NCBI GenBank assembly: GCA_025526995.1
Contig: JAHLKG010000010.1
Coordinates: 952,082-1,016,081 of the forward strand
Length of the DNA stretch: 64,000 nucleotides
DNA from: Powellomyces hirtus
Taxonomy: Eukaryota > Chytridiomycota > Chytridiomycetes > Spizellomycetales > Powellomycetaceae
Direction of reading: 5' to 3'
The notes under the pieces were generated by a model that had not been told where the DNA came from, made no database searches, and was given only the letters and a program-made list of their open reading frames with translations. Shown in pieces: positions 33,167 through 43,185 of the stretch (positions are counted from its first letter, which is position 1; each line of letters begins with the position of its first letter). The position numbers were made by a program, and so were the translations under genes.

Positions 33167-34372
33167 TTACAGGACGCTACGAAAAACACCTTTGGAGGAT
33201 TGGACAGGTCCACAGCACGTGGAACCAGAATCCTGTGGGGTCTCTCGCGACGCTGATGCGGTACCACAACCTTTACTGGCTCCGCTGCAACAATCAACAT
33301 CCGAGTACACACTCAAGTCTGCATGGGAGTCCACCACAAGGACGTCTACACGTTATGAGGCATCATCAGCAAAGAGTGTACAGAGAGAAGAGATACAGGA
33401 CTAGACATGCCTTTGAAGCCTGCAGCTTCGAGCTTGGTCTTGTATAGGTCAGTTTGGATAGCACCCGCTACACATCCCACGTAAGCATAGACATCGTGGG
33501 CAATTTCTTCGGGAAGTTCTTTCTTGAGAACAATATCAGAGATGGCCAACCGACCGCCTGGTTTGACAATGCGGTATATTTCTTGAAGTGCGATATCCTT
33601 GTTTGGACACTGTATGCAAGGTTAAACCTTTTGAAAGCGAAATTTCCACACACAGCCATGAGGAAAGATAGCTGTCCTACGGACCTGATTGATGACACAG
33701 TTGCTTATCACGCAATCAGCAGTGTTGTCCCGCAAAGGCATGTGCTCGATCTCGCCAAGAAAGAATTCGGCGTTGAGGAGCCCTGCCTTACTAGCATTGC
33801 GACGCGCTAAGGCGATCATTGCCTGCAAGTTGCGCATATCGGAGAACATGGCGTTGAGGAGGCCCGTATAACTCAGGCAAGCAAAGAGCACGCCTTTACC
33901 ATGGTCATATCAATCCCAATCGCTTTTCCAGTAGGACCAACTTTCCGTGCGGCAAGGAACACGTCCAGACCACCACCAGAGCCAAGATCAACTACCGTCT
34001 CGCCCTAGTTATTGCAAGACCAGCGGAATTGGCTTTGTCACTGAAGCATAAAGCCAGACAGACAGAACAGGTCGTTACACCAACCTCCCGCAAGTTAGCC
34101 ATAGCAGTTGGATTTCCACAGGAGAGTCCTAGGTTACTTCCTTCCGGAATTTGGGCCAGTTCCGACGCGGTGTAACCAAATGCTTCAGCTACACGGGCGC
34201 TGCTTCCATCATTCTGGACATCCGTTCCTGGGATCAGAGCATATTTGTCGTGGACAACACGGCGAATGTCAGTATCGGTGGCACCCTGGTTCAGCATTGT
34301 TGGACTGACTGTAGTGGCGGATGGGAATTTGACTACGGACGACCGCGAAGTCTGAACGAGATACACCAACAT
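33167..34372 (-). CDS. arsM: Arsenite methyltransferase (ArsM/AS3MT type)
   Basis: Five exons: 34085-34372, 33900-34004, 33685-33822, 33411-33609, 33167-33345. It is 302 aa from ATG 34372, or 277 aa from ATG 34297; the second fits the family better. Bacterial/algal ArsM order: [28 protein letters not shown], motif [32 protein letters not shown], the [12 protein letters not shown] core, AYVGCVAGA, then a C-terminal Cys-rich tail (DCCSGAS, STCCGP). Cys60, Cys148 and Cys198 (short start) correspond to the three As(III)-binding cysteines; the last two are 50 residues apart, as I recall for the algal enzyme. The enzyme methylates arsenite with SAM to volatile or less toxic species. Intron 33346-33410 uses a GC donor (AAAG|GCATGT), the only frame-preserving solution. 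Introns 65-80 bp. Confidence 0.9.
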
Positions 34373-35856
34373 CACGTGCCAAGTGAGCTTGTCGCTTCAC
34401 TTCACAGGCTTCTTCCCCCCGCCCCCCGCGGTCTGTCAATCGACACTTGCATAAAATGACTACTTAATAGCCCGAAGAAGCCCACCACCGTTCGAGCAAG
34501 TGCTCCATAGTCGCTCGCCCGTGGTTATAGAGCAAAGGGTATATATGAGAAAGTTGGACTGAATGGAGTGAAAGAGACGCGGAGCTAAGCCTCCCAAAGC
34601 CTTGCGGGTCACCCGTCTGTTCAACGTCTCGCCGCTCTTACTGGACTTTCGCGATTTCTGCGACGTATCTTCAGCGGCGCGCTTGACAGATCTGGCATCC
34701 TGTGTTAGGCCCCTCTTTGGGCGGCGCCTTGGCTTAGTTCGATCGCTCTCTCCTCATCTTGAGGGATCGGGTTGAGATGTTGGCCATAGCCTTGTCGATC
34801 GCCGAATGGAGCTTTTAGGAGTTGAAACATGGATGTGACTCGTTCTCTCAAACTTTCGCCAAAAGGACGTACAATTACATGGCTCGGGAGTACTTCTTAT
34901 TGAGCTCATCAGAGAAAGGTTTCCGGCTTAGCAACAAGGTGGACTCATATGCTTTTGCTGACGTGATCTGCATGATGATATCCCGCAAGGTAAAAACTAG
35001 ACTTTGGCAGCTTCGCGAAGGAGGCAGGGAGTGCTGCTCAACTATCTTCTCCAGGAGCATTTTTCCCTTTTCAGAACCCTAAAAATGGTGTGGATATCAT
35101 CCCTTTGATGCGCTCAAGGAAAGTTGGCCTGCAGACATCATGGAACTCTTGGGGCAATCAATGTCCGCACCATCCCCAGAGTCTGCGATGAAGAGAAGCT
35201 CAAACTAACAAAAGAGGAAACCAACATATCAAAAGCTTAGAGGAAGGCCGAAGCGATCAGGCAGTTATGGTTGTGGAACTGCGACTTGAAGGACAAATGC
35301 TCCTGCAAAGAAGAGGGAAAGCCAACGCGGAAGGGGCGGAAAGATGGGAGCAGCCTTCTAAAGATCTACGGCCACCTGGGTCACAACAACCCCAGTGTGG
35401 GGAAAGATACCAGGCTCCACGCAAGTGTCATGAAACTGTCAAAGGCGGGCCAAATTGCGGTTAGGAATGTGACAGAAACAGGCCTTAGCAGTATCACGAC
35501 TAAGCGCAGATGAGCAGAGGGCGTACCACAGCAAACTCAACACTTTGCAATCTGCACCCTCAACTCCGACTCTCCTCCCGGCTCAGGCGTATGACGCAAA
35601 TCTGGATGTCTTAGATATTTGAACGTCCGCTGCTTACACGCTGTCAATGCATCTGGAATGACACCACATCCAGGGCGCGACTGTCACACGCGAAAGAACG
35701 GAAGAACGCGTCTTGTCGCATTCCTATGGCGATCAGTCCGAATCGAGTCCTGTCAAATCGCACTTTCGTTCTTCCACCTCGCGTGAAATCAAACAGCGGA
35801 CGTCAACGAAGACGAAGGAGGAGGGCTCCGCATTGACTACTGGATCCGGCGCCCCA
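34373..35856. other. Intergenic with degenerate coding-like fragments
   Basis: Short frames at 34822-35082 and 35267-35513 have Lys/Arg-rich, helix-like translations but no start context, domain or splice logic. They may be remains of a mobile element. No terminal repeats or target-site duplication were found by eye. Confidence 0.4.
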
Positions 35857-36387
35857 ATGGTCGAGAAACAGTCAAGTGGATACACGGCACACGTTGTATC
35901 TGCCCTCTCTGATCAAGACCTGACGTCTCTCGCTGACATTGTCGTCACCCTCGTCGCCAACGGCCACGGCCTGGGCTTCAGCTACCCGCTCGATCCAGAT
36001 GCTGCAAAATGTTTCTTTCAGAGCAGGCTTTCATCCAAAGACATCATTTTCCTCGTTGCCCGCGACCCGCACAACACAATCGTAGGCACCGCCCAACTTG
36101 AACTCGCCACGCAAGAAAATGCCCAACATAGGGCGGTCCTCGGCAAACTCATGACACGATCAGAAATGCATGGAAAGGGGATCGGGACTCTGTTATTGAA
36201 GGCAGCGGATGACGCTGCGAGGGAGGCTGGGCGGACATTGTTGGTCCTAAGAACGAGATCCAGAAATGATGCGGCGAGGCTGTATCGCAAATGTGGTTGG
36301 GTCGAGGTCGGCGATGTACCTGATTTCACGCGCAGTGCCGAGGGGGAGCTGCTTGCGACCAAGATCTTCTATAAAAGTTTGGATTGA
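35857..36387 (+). CDS. GNAT-family N-acetyltransferase
   Basis: Intronless, 176 aa from ATG 35857. The frame is open 144 bases further upstream but without an in-frame ATG. The GNAT fold is visible: IIFLVARDPHNTIVGTAQLEL (strands 2-4), LGKLMTRSEMHGKGIGTLLL with the acetyl-CoA pyrophosphate loop R/Q-x-x-G-x-G/A as HGKGIG, then AADDAAREAGRTLLVL and the RNDAARLYRKCGWVEVG element where the final helix and strand grip CoA. GNATs transfer the acetyl group of acetyl-CoA to an amine. Substrate cannot be told; related single-domain enzymes act on small amines, antibiotics or polyamines. The lack of introns contrasts with neighbours and could reflect recent acquisition, which is inference. Confidence 0.85.
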   Translation: MVEKQSSGYTAHVVSALSDQDLTSLADIVVTLVANGHGLGFSYPLDPDAAKCFFQSRLSSKDIIFLVARDPHNTIVGTAQLELATQENAQHRAVLGKLMTRSEMHGKGIGTLLLKAADDAAREAGRTLLVLRTRSRNDAARLYRKCGWVEVGDVPDFTRSAEGELLATKIFYKSLD

Positions 36388-36680
36388 TGCTTCGAGAGTC
36401 GTAGAATGGATCTTTTCTTTTTTGGAATTATGTAGATGTTCACAGTATAATAGGACGGTGTCTAATGCCCGTTGACATCATGTATATATATGCGCGCCAG
36501 TACGGAGGGCGTCCGCATGAGACTCTGTCAAACAATTGTGCTGAAGCAAAATGAAAAACTATATCGGCATCTCCAGACAGCCGAAGCACCTGCATAACTG
36601 TATACCATGCGAAGTTGTCTGTCATCGTCGTGCCGAGTGGCAGCGCGACAACCACGCGTCCCGCGTTGTCCGTTACTTTC

Positions 36681-36704
36681 TTTTTTTTTTTTTTTTTTTT
36701 TTTT
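36681..36704 (+). repeat. Poly-T tract upstream of start codon
   Basis: 24 T residues, 19 bases before the ATG at 36724. In a fungal promoter this is a likely nucleosome-excluding element or part of a pyrimidine-rich leader. Confidence 0.7.
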
Positions 36705-36723
36705 CCTTCCTACGATTCCCACA

Positions 36724-39499
36724 ATGGCCTCAGCACTCTCTCCTTGGCCAACCCTCCTCTTTGACAACAACGGCAAACTCTCCGCCTCAGTTACATCCGC
36801 ATTCCACACGCTCACCGACGCTCCACCCGCCCCACACTCGTTTGCGAAGTTGTGGACCCTACCCGCGGAATTCATCGTCTCCGGCGTCCGGAATACTTGC
36901 GAGGTTGCACTGTTGTTGGAAATTGGACATTGTGGGTTTAAGCTGGACCGCTTGGTGCAATGGGAGCATGAACGGGTGTATTATGAGATGGTAAAACGAC
37001 GCTTCTTGCAAGACTCGAATAGGTGGGCAAGCTTTGACATTGTCGGACTTGTATATAGACTATCACAGATAGTATACGAACCTTCCAGTTTTTGTCCACT
37101 CCCGCAAACTCGCTGATAGAGTCTCTTGAGGGTTCCCACGAAAGCCCATGCGCGCTTCCCGTTTTGGGTATGTAAACGCTGTGACCTACAACTGTTCGGA
37201 CGGTTTCTCATTCCGGTCGCGCGTTCACCAGAGGCCGCCCTGACGAAAGTTCGCAAACAACGTGCTTACATTCTCGACCAGATTGAGAAATGCATAAAAG
37301 AACTGGCAGGTCATCGACGAGCGTGTGCTCAGTTTGCCGAGATGAACATGGGGATGGCGGCGGAAGTATCCAAAGCTGGATTGGCCTCCCTCGTGCTCGC
37401 CAAAAGCGTACTGTAAGCCGCTCATGCCAAGAGACGAACAACGCAACTGGCCGTGGCAAGGAGTCTCACCCAACGTTTCTTCATTAGAGCAGATGTCCAG
37501 ATGGCAATAGTTGCCCGCATCGACTGCGTCCTTGTCGCAGGAGACATGTTCACCCAGGACGACCGCGATTGGGACGACCTGATTGCTGAGATCCGCGACA
37601 AGAGGGTCGGAGATAAATCGCTCAGTTTTGAACTTGGGTCCCCGAGTCACTTCAGTGAGGTATTCCATGTGGCGTTGGGCAAACGGAAGCGATCGGAACA
37701 CGAGAGCTCGCCGAGGAATACCAGAGCACGACAAAGGCCCAACACCAACTACAGCATTACCGCCGATCCGCCTTCTTCGGCTCCACCAGCGGAGAACGTG
37801 GACCATGGAAGAGATGTGTCAGTGCCAGCTGCCGTAAACACGACGTGCATGTTGGACGCGGTCACGCCCGCCCGGTCTTCCTCCGGATCAGACGAATCCC
37901 CACTGATCATAACCCAGACCAATGTCACCACAACAAAGGCAACAAAGACGGCGGTAGACCCACAGTCAAGCGGAGAGGTGGCAGTGCATGTGATGTCAGC
38001 AACGATGACCCGTGAAGTGACGACCGCAAACATACATCCAGCAGCTTACAGCAGTGGGAAATCGCATATATCATCTTATTCACCGTCATCAGACAAAGCT
38101 CATTTTCCTGCTAAACCGCAGTCTCGAGCCACGGAAGGGTTTGTCATGGCATCGACCCCTATGGAGTTGAGTGGTTCATTACCAGCTGGTGGCGATTTTG
38201 CGAACTTCTCCGGCTTGACTTCCGGCAGGACATACGAGGGTGCGCATACAGAAGAGCGTGCGGGTAATGATATTGACGATGACGATGATGACGAAGATCC
38301 CATTATCGAGATGGAATTTCCCTCCATCATGCCACCTACGCAGATGACCACCCCGTCAGCTCCGGCTACGCAATTGAGTGGCCCACCAGGATCGCCTGAG
38401 AATATGCCGAAGCCCCATCACGAAAGTTTGACCCAGCAGTCTACGCAGCCGGTAGATTCTTTAGTAGAGAACCATTACTACTCACCGCGATGACCGGGAT
38501 CACGATGGTGACGGCAGCAATGGAGTTCTCAGCACGGGGAACTTCGAAGAGGAGCCTAGCATCCAGCTGGTGCCCTTCACACCTCAATTGACTACGGAGG
38601 ATCCGATGCAGATTGATGTGGGATCAGAACCTTCGAGCTCGCCTCGCGCAAATGCAGAGGAGGGTACAGCCAGGAGTTCAGAGGCTTCACGACCGCCATA
38701 CAAGCAGCATGCGAGCTGTCACGATTCCCAACGTAGCGGTGATCTCAATTCTCCTGTCCCAGATGACGATGACACGGAAATGGATGATGCAAGCCAAAAC
38801 AGTTTATTCAGCAAAGCAACTCCGTGTTCCGTCCTCAGCCGTGGTTCGTGCTCCACACCGGTGTTACCGCAGTTACCGAGCTTTCTCCCCCTCCGGCGCG
38901 TTCGCAGCGAGCTTACCGCAACAGAAATGAGGGGTGCCCAGGCGAACCCGTATGCTTCTATGCCCAGGCGGGATGCGGACCTCGACAAAGAAAATCAGGA
39001 TGGGCGAGAAGAGAGGTTGGGCAAAGGGTATAGGGATAGTCAGGAGCAGCGGCGCGGAGCCTCTGCTCCCCCTTCACCCCGCTTGCATGGCCGGCTCCAG
39101 CACGGGAATGCTGATCGTGTGCTCCAGGAATCTACTAGCCAGGAGATGGACTCGCGATCCGCACCGGCTTCACAGCGTAGTTTTGGCCCTGAAATGTCTG
39201 CTTCTGCCCCGCTTGGATCTTTGGCGGATGACGATGGAGACGAAGAAGAGGAACTGGCGGAGGGACAGGACGCGCCTCCATGGACAGTGTCCCTCGTCCT
39301 GTCCTTGTCTTCCGTTGCTTCATCGGCACCTTCCCAATCCTTGCCAAACAGCTCTTCCGTCAAGAAACAACTGCAGAAAGGTGTGAGCGAAGCTGAGGGG
39401 CCGACGCCGAGGAATCCGGGAGAGGTGAGGCAGGACCCGCCGTCTTCGCCAGGGTTCTATACTTGTCAGGAGGCACCGGATAATTCGGAGGATACTTGA
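36724..39499 (+). CDS. Unknown 820-aa protein, acidic and Ser/Thr/Pro-rich
   Basis: Five-exon model: 36724-37050, 37122-37167, 37232-37412, 37488-38463, 38567-39499; total 2463 nt, in frame. I do not recognise it. The first ~270 residues are folded-looking (TLPAEFIVSGVRNTCEVALL, KVRKQRAYILDQIEKCIKEL, MAIVARIDCVLVAGDMFTQD). The rest is disordered, with a KRKR motif (GKRKRSEHE), an acidic D/E run (IDDDDDDEDPIIEMEF) and many Ser/Pro. Such a layout suits a nuclear regulatory or DNA-repair scaffold, but that is speculation. Weak points: the donor at 37051 (GTATAT) and the fourth intron (38464-38566), whose sequence is itself open in the frame of exon 5. Skipping that intron, or a frameshift, are alternatives. 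Confidence 0.6.
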
Positions 39500-39823
39500 A
39501 GCAAAAATGCGAATTTTCTCAGTCCCACAGAGCAGAACCAGAGAGAGAAATCTGCATCCCCAGTAGTCCTGTTTGCTAGCGGAAGTGTACAAGCTTCTTG
39601 TCTCGTGGTTTGGGTAACATCTGTCCAATGTCTGGTGAGCCACAACTTGGCAGGCTATGGCTATGGATCGGTAGATGATTTCTGGGAGTGCATAGAAATT
39701 TGAATTTAGCAGATAATGAAGCATGCACAAATGCAACAGATGTGTAAATATTTATAAAATTTGAAATGATGCAGAGACAACTATGCGCATGATGCCGTCG
39801 AGTGGGCGCCTGCTTTGAGGTTT

Positions 39824-40648
39824 TCAAGCACTTTTAGTGGCGATGGGCTGCGGGGCACGCTTAGAACGCTTTTTCCGACCTCCCGCAACAGTCTTATCAA
39901 ACTCGGCAAACTCGAGTTTGGCCAGCCGTTGCCGCACAAAGAACGGCAAGACACGCGGGGGCACCCTGCTCTGCTCGCCCTCAGGAGCCGCTGCGGACAC
40001 GAACCTCGTCCTGATGGGGAAACCCGCGGCAGCGACCTTCATGGCCTTTTCAGCCAACTCCTTTCTCACGCCTTTCACCTCGACAATCACCCTTCCCTCG
40101 GCGACAAAGGTCGCAAAGTAATCCACAGCACCTTTACCCTTTCCCATTCGCGTTTCGGCTCCCTTGGAGGTCACGGGCCGGTCGGGAAAACATCGCAAAA
40201 AGAATCTCGATCCCTTTTCGGCTTTCAGGACACGGCGGATGCCCGTACGTGCGCTGTCCAGCTGCTTATCACTCAATCTCCCTCCTTCAAGAGCCTGCAG
40301 ACCATAATCTCCGTAGTAGACGGTGGTGCCGCGCAGGGACCCGCCGGTGCGGACCGGGTGGAACCCCTTGTGGGCTTTCTTGTACTTGAGTTTGCGCGGG
40401 CGGAAATTGGCCACGGCGTGACGCACGGGGACAAACGTGGAGGACACGGGCGTGGGTGCCCGCGCGTGGAAGGCGGTCGGGATGCGGAGGGCGAGGCGAG
40501 TTGGAGGGAGGGCGCTGGCGGAGGACGAGGGGAATAACAGCGCGGTGGACAGAGTGCGGGATCTGGGGCCGTTGAATGGGGAGGTTGGTGGTATTGTTGG
40601 GCGGAGACGGATGAGGCTGCTCCGTACTGAGAGGGCGAGTGACGGCAT
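39824..40648 (-). CDS. MRPL16: Mitochondrial ribosomal protein uL16m (MRPL16)
   Basis: Intronless, 274 aa. A Ser/Arg-rich N-terminal presequence (~1-75) suits mitochondrial import. The uL16 core follows: FRPRKLKYKKAHKG, then TVYYGDYGLQAL, the helix LDSARTGIRRVL, FFLRCFPDRPVTSKGAETRMGKGKG (shown in part; the K-G-K-G loop contacts rRNA helix 38/89 in bacterial L16), VDYFATFVAEGRVIVEV and a helix ELAEKAMKVAAAGFPIRTRF. A lysine/arginine-rich fungal C-terminal extension closes it. uL16 sits near the A site of the large subunit and is added late in assembly. Length is typical for fungal mitochondrial L16. Lack of introns is notable in this intron-rich window. Confidence 0.93.
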   Translation of the reverse strand: MPSLALSVRSSLIRLRPTIPPTSPFNGPRSRTLSTALLFPSSSASALPPTRLALRIPTAFHARAPTPVSSTFVPVRHAVANFRPRKLKYKKAHKGFHPVRTGGSLRGTTVYYGDYGLQALEGGRLSDKQLDSARTGIRRVLKAEKGSRFFLRCFPDRPVTSKGAETRMGKGKGAVDYFATFVAEGRVIVEVKGVRKELAEKAMKVAAAGFPIRTRFVSAAAPEGEQSRVPPRVLPFFVRQRLAKLEFAEFDKTVAGGRKKRSKRAPQPIATKSA

Positions 40649-41897
40649 TCTGTCGTGGGTGTGCTCCGAGGGGGCGGGCCGGTGTCGAGCAAGTATCTGC
40701 TGGGATTTGGCAGAAATTACTGGGGAATGTCCTCGTCGTCTGTCCGTCGCCAGTCAGTTGCGCTTCGATGCGTCAAAAGGCAACAAGAAGAGTCGCATGC
40801 TAGATTCAGTAACCTGTCATTCTCATCTCACCAGACCCCCAAAGTCGTTACTTTTTTTGACTCTCTTTCTACTTTTTAACGCAGACCAGACAATAATAAC
40901 CATGTGCAGGGCAGCGCAGTGCCAGCAGCAAGAGCCTCATTACATCTTTCGTTTCATTTGATGCAAAAAGTAGGCAGCATGTCCAGTGCTTGAACGATTC
41001 TTTGGTGGTCCTGCTGTTTGACCCATTTCTGAACCAAGACGAAGCATTGGAAGGACATACAGATTGGTAAACCGTTGTCAAATCAACTGGGTATCATGCT
41101 CAGCGTGAGATCTTTTTTTGAATGGACCCATCACATAACAAAGCCTCATGGGTTGGGTTCAGTGGCAAGATACCGATTCATTGAAGCAAACAACCCCTGT
41201 TCTAAGCAGATTCAATGGGGATATCAAAGGTGCTATGAAGAGTTCGTAATTAAGTGGATCATAAACTGCAGGGGTGGACATGGCTCACAAACGCTTCAGT
41301 AGTTGGGCGATTTCAAACATTTACAGACAGCGACAGGGTCCTTACCTTTGTGATGATGACAAGTCCCGGCGTCAATGTTATTTGCTACCTGACCTAGTCA
41401 TCATGAGCGTTTGGTGTGATCAACATGATTGACGCTTAAAGACGGCTGAAGGGGCTTGCTTTTTATATGGTGACGCTGCGCAGTTATGCCGTACTACCCG
41501 CAGTCCAGCCGGCACTCCACTGAATTGTTTTTGTGTTGAATCGCTAGTCGACAAATTGACGGGATGTGTTTCGCGTTCAAGCGTAGTTTCCATTTTGAGA
41601 CAAATGAACTCGAGCAGCAGTCCGGACCGACCGCTCGGACTCCCACGACCGTCCATCCATCCATCCATCCGTCGCTTTGAGCTTATCATTGACGGGACGA
41701 CGGCGAGCCATCCATCCATCCATCCATTCATCCATCCATCCATCAATCCCGTCTGTCTAGGCTGTCGGTGTAATTCATTTTCTGGACCTAGCAGCAAATC
41801 CAGCGCGGCATCAAATTTCCATCAACCCGCCGAAACGCATCTTGGAAGTTAGATCGCGACCAGTCCGCCAATTTTGAACTACAGACCGGAATTCACG
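40649..41897. other. Intergenic with CCAT microsatellites
   Basis: Divergent spacer between uL16m and SmB. It carries (CCAT)n runs at about 41650-41672 and 41709-41748. No gene seen. Confidence 0.5.
41709..41748. repeat. CCAT tetranucleotide microsatellite
   Basis: About nine CCAT units with one variant; a shorter run lies at 41650-41672. Confidence 0.75.
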
Positions 41898-42862
41898 ATG
41901 GTACGCTCTCCGAATAAATCGAGGGAGGGGACGCGCATGTCGATTTTGGGAAGGGAGAAGACTTGGCGGCCTCTTATGAGATGGGAGATGCGATGGTGTA
42001 CACGTTAAAGATTAGATCTTGAACTTATGCCATTTTCCCACAGTCCATCTCTAGAAATTCCAAAATCCTGGCTCTCCTCAATTACCGTCTTCGGATTACG
42101 GTTCTCGATGGCAGGACGCTGATTGGGCAGATGTTGGCATTTGATAAGCACATGAACATGGTGCTTGCCGACTGTGAGGAATTCCGGAAGATCAAGCAGA
42201 AGGGCAAGGGTGGAGATGTCCAAGCGGAGCGAGAGGAAAAGCGAACGTTGGGATTGGTCATCTTGCGGGGTGAAACTATTGTCAGTTTAAGCGTAGAAGC
42301 GCCTCCACCAGCGTCGGATGACTCTCGGGCCAGGACAGCAGCCAACATGACAGGACCTGGAATGGGCCGGCCTGCCGGACGCGGACTTCCCATGGCTCCC
42401 GCTGGAATGGCACCGATGGGTCTTGGTGGTCCAGTGCGTGGTGTTGGTGGACCTGCTCCAGGCATGATGGCCCCGCAGATGGGCCGTGGTGCTCCCCCAG
42501 TTCAATACGGACGACCGATGATGCCGCCTCCAGGAATGGGACGACCCGGTCCTCCTCCCATGGGCCCTCCGATGGGCGCTCCTCCATTTGGTCGTGGCAT
42601 GCCAATGCCTCCAGGATTCCGTCCTCCTCCCGTATGTAACTTTCGAAATTTGACATCATCGGAGAGAATTCTAATCATCATCAATGTTCAACAAAAATAG
42701 GGCGGTCCTCCTCCGGGCGGTTTCAGGCCACCAATGCCTGGCATGCCAGGTGCACCTCCGATGGGAATGCCTGGAATGGGCATGCCTCCACGACCTGGAT
42801 TCCCTCCGGGCCCTCCTCCGGGTTTCAGACCTGGAGGCCCGATGCCACCGCGCCCGCAATAG
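41898..42862 (+). CDS. SMB1: Spliceosomal core protein SmB/SmB'
   Basis: Exons 41898-41900, 42044-42631, 42701-42862; introns 143 and 69 bp; 250 aa. The first coding exon is the start codon alone. The next exon then begins [20 protein letters not shown], which is the SmB N-terminus. Sm1 ([21 protein letters not shown], shown within the limit) with [10 protein letters not shown], and Sm2 ([16 protein letters not shown]) are complete. The tail is a Pro/Gly/Met-rich low-complexity region ([15 protein letters not shown] repeats, PPPGFRPG) like animal SmB/B', which can bind WW and GYF domains. SmB is one of seven Sm proteins forming the ring on U1, U2, U4 and U5 snRNAs. Function is very secure. 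The ATG-only exon is inferred from the donor GTACGC and acceptor CCCACAG and from the exact family N-terminus. Confidence 0.95.
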
Positions 42863-43185
42863 TGGCCCAACCGCTACTCGCTCGTTTGATGCAGAAAGCC
42901 ATCAGCACTTTGTATGGGCATCTTCTTCTCCGTACCAATCTCCGGAGCTGCTTTTTTCGACTTCGGAACCGATCAATGTATATTTTTCTAAATTGGGAAT
43001 ACATTCCTGCTATATACCTGACATCTTCGATTCATCCGAGTTTGCTCTAAACACTTTTGGACCTCCAGCATGCACAGTAGTAGATGCACGCGGGTGTGAA
43101 TAGCCATTATTACGAGGGCATATTAATATTGCAAAATTTGTCTACACACAGATATTTTTGCCGAGCAGCTATGCAGCCGTATAAC
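42863..43185. other. Convergent 3' spacer SmB / BRD8-like
   Basis: 3' UTR space between convergent genes. No feature seen. Confidence 0.5.

Noticed and set aside
34373..35856. Transposon with coding remnants
   Set aside because: No terminal repeats, target-site duplication or transposase/reverse-transcriptase motif could be found by eye.
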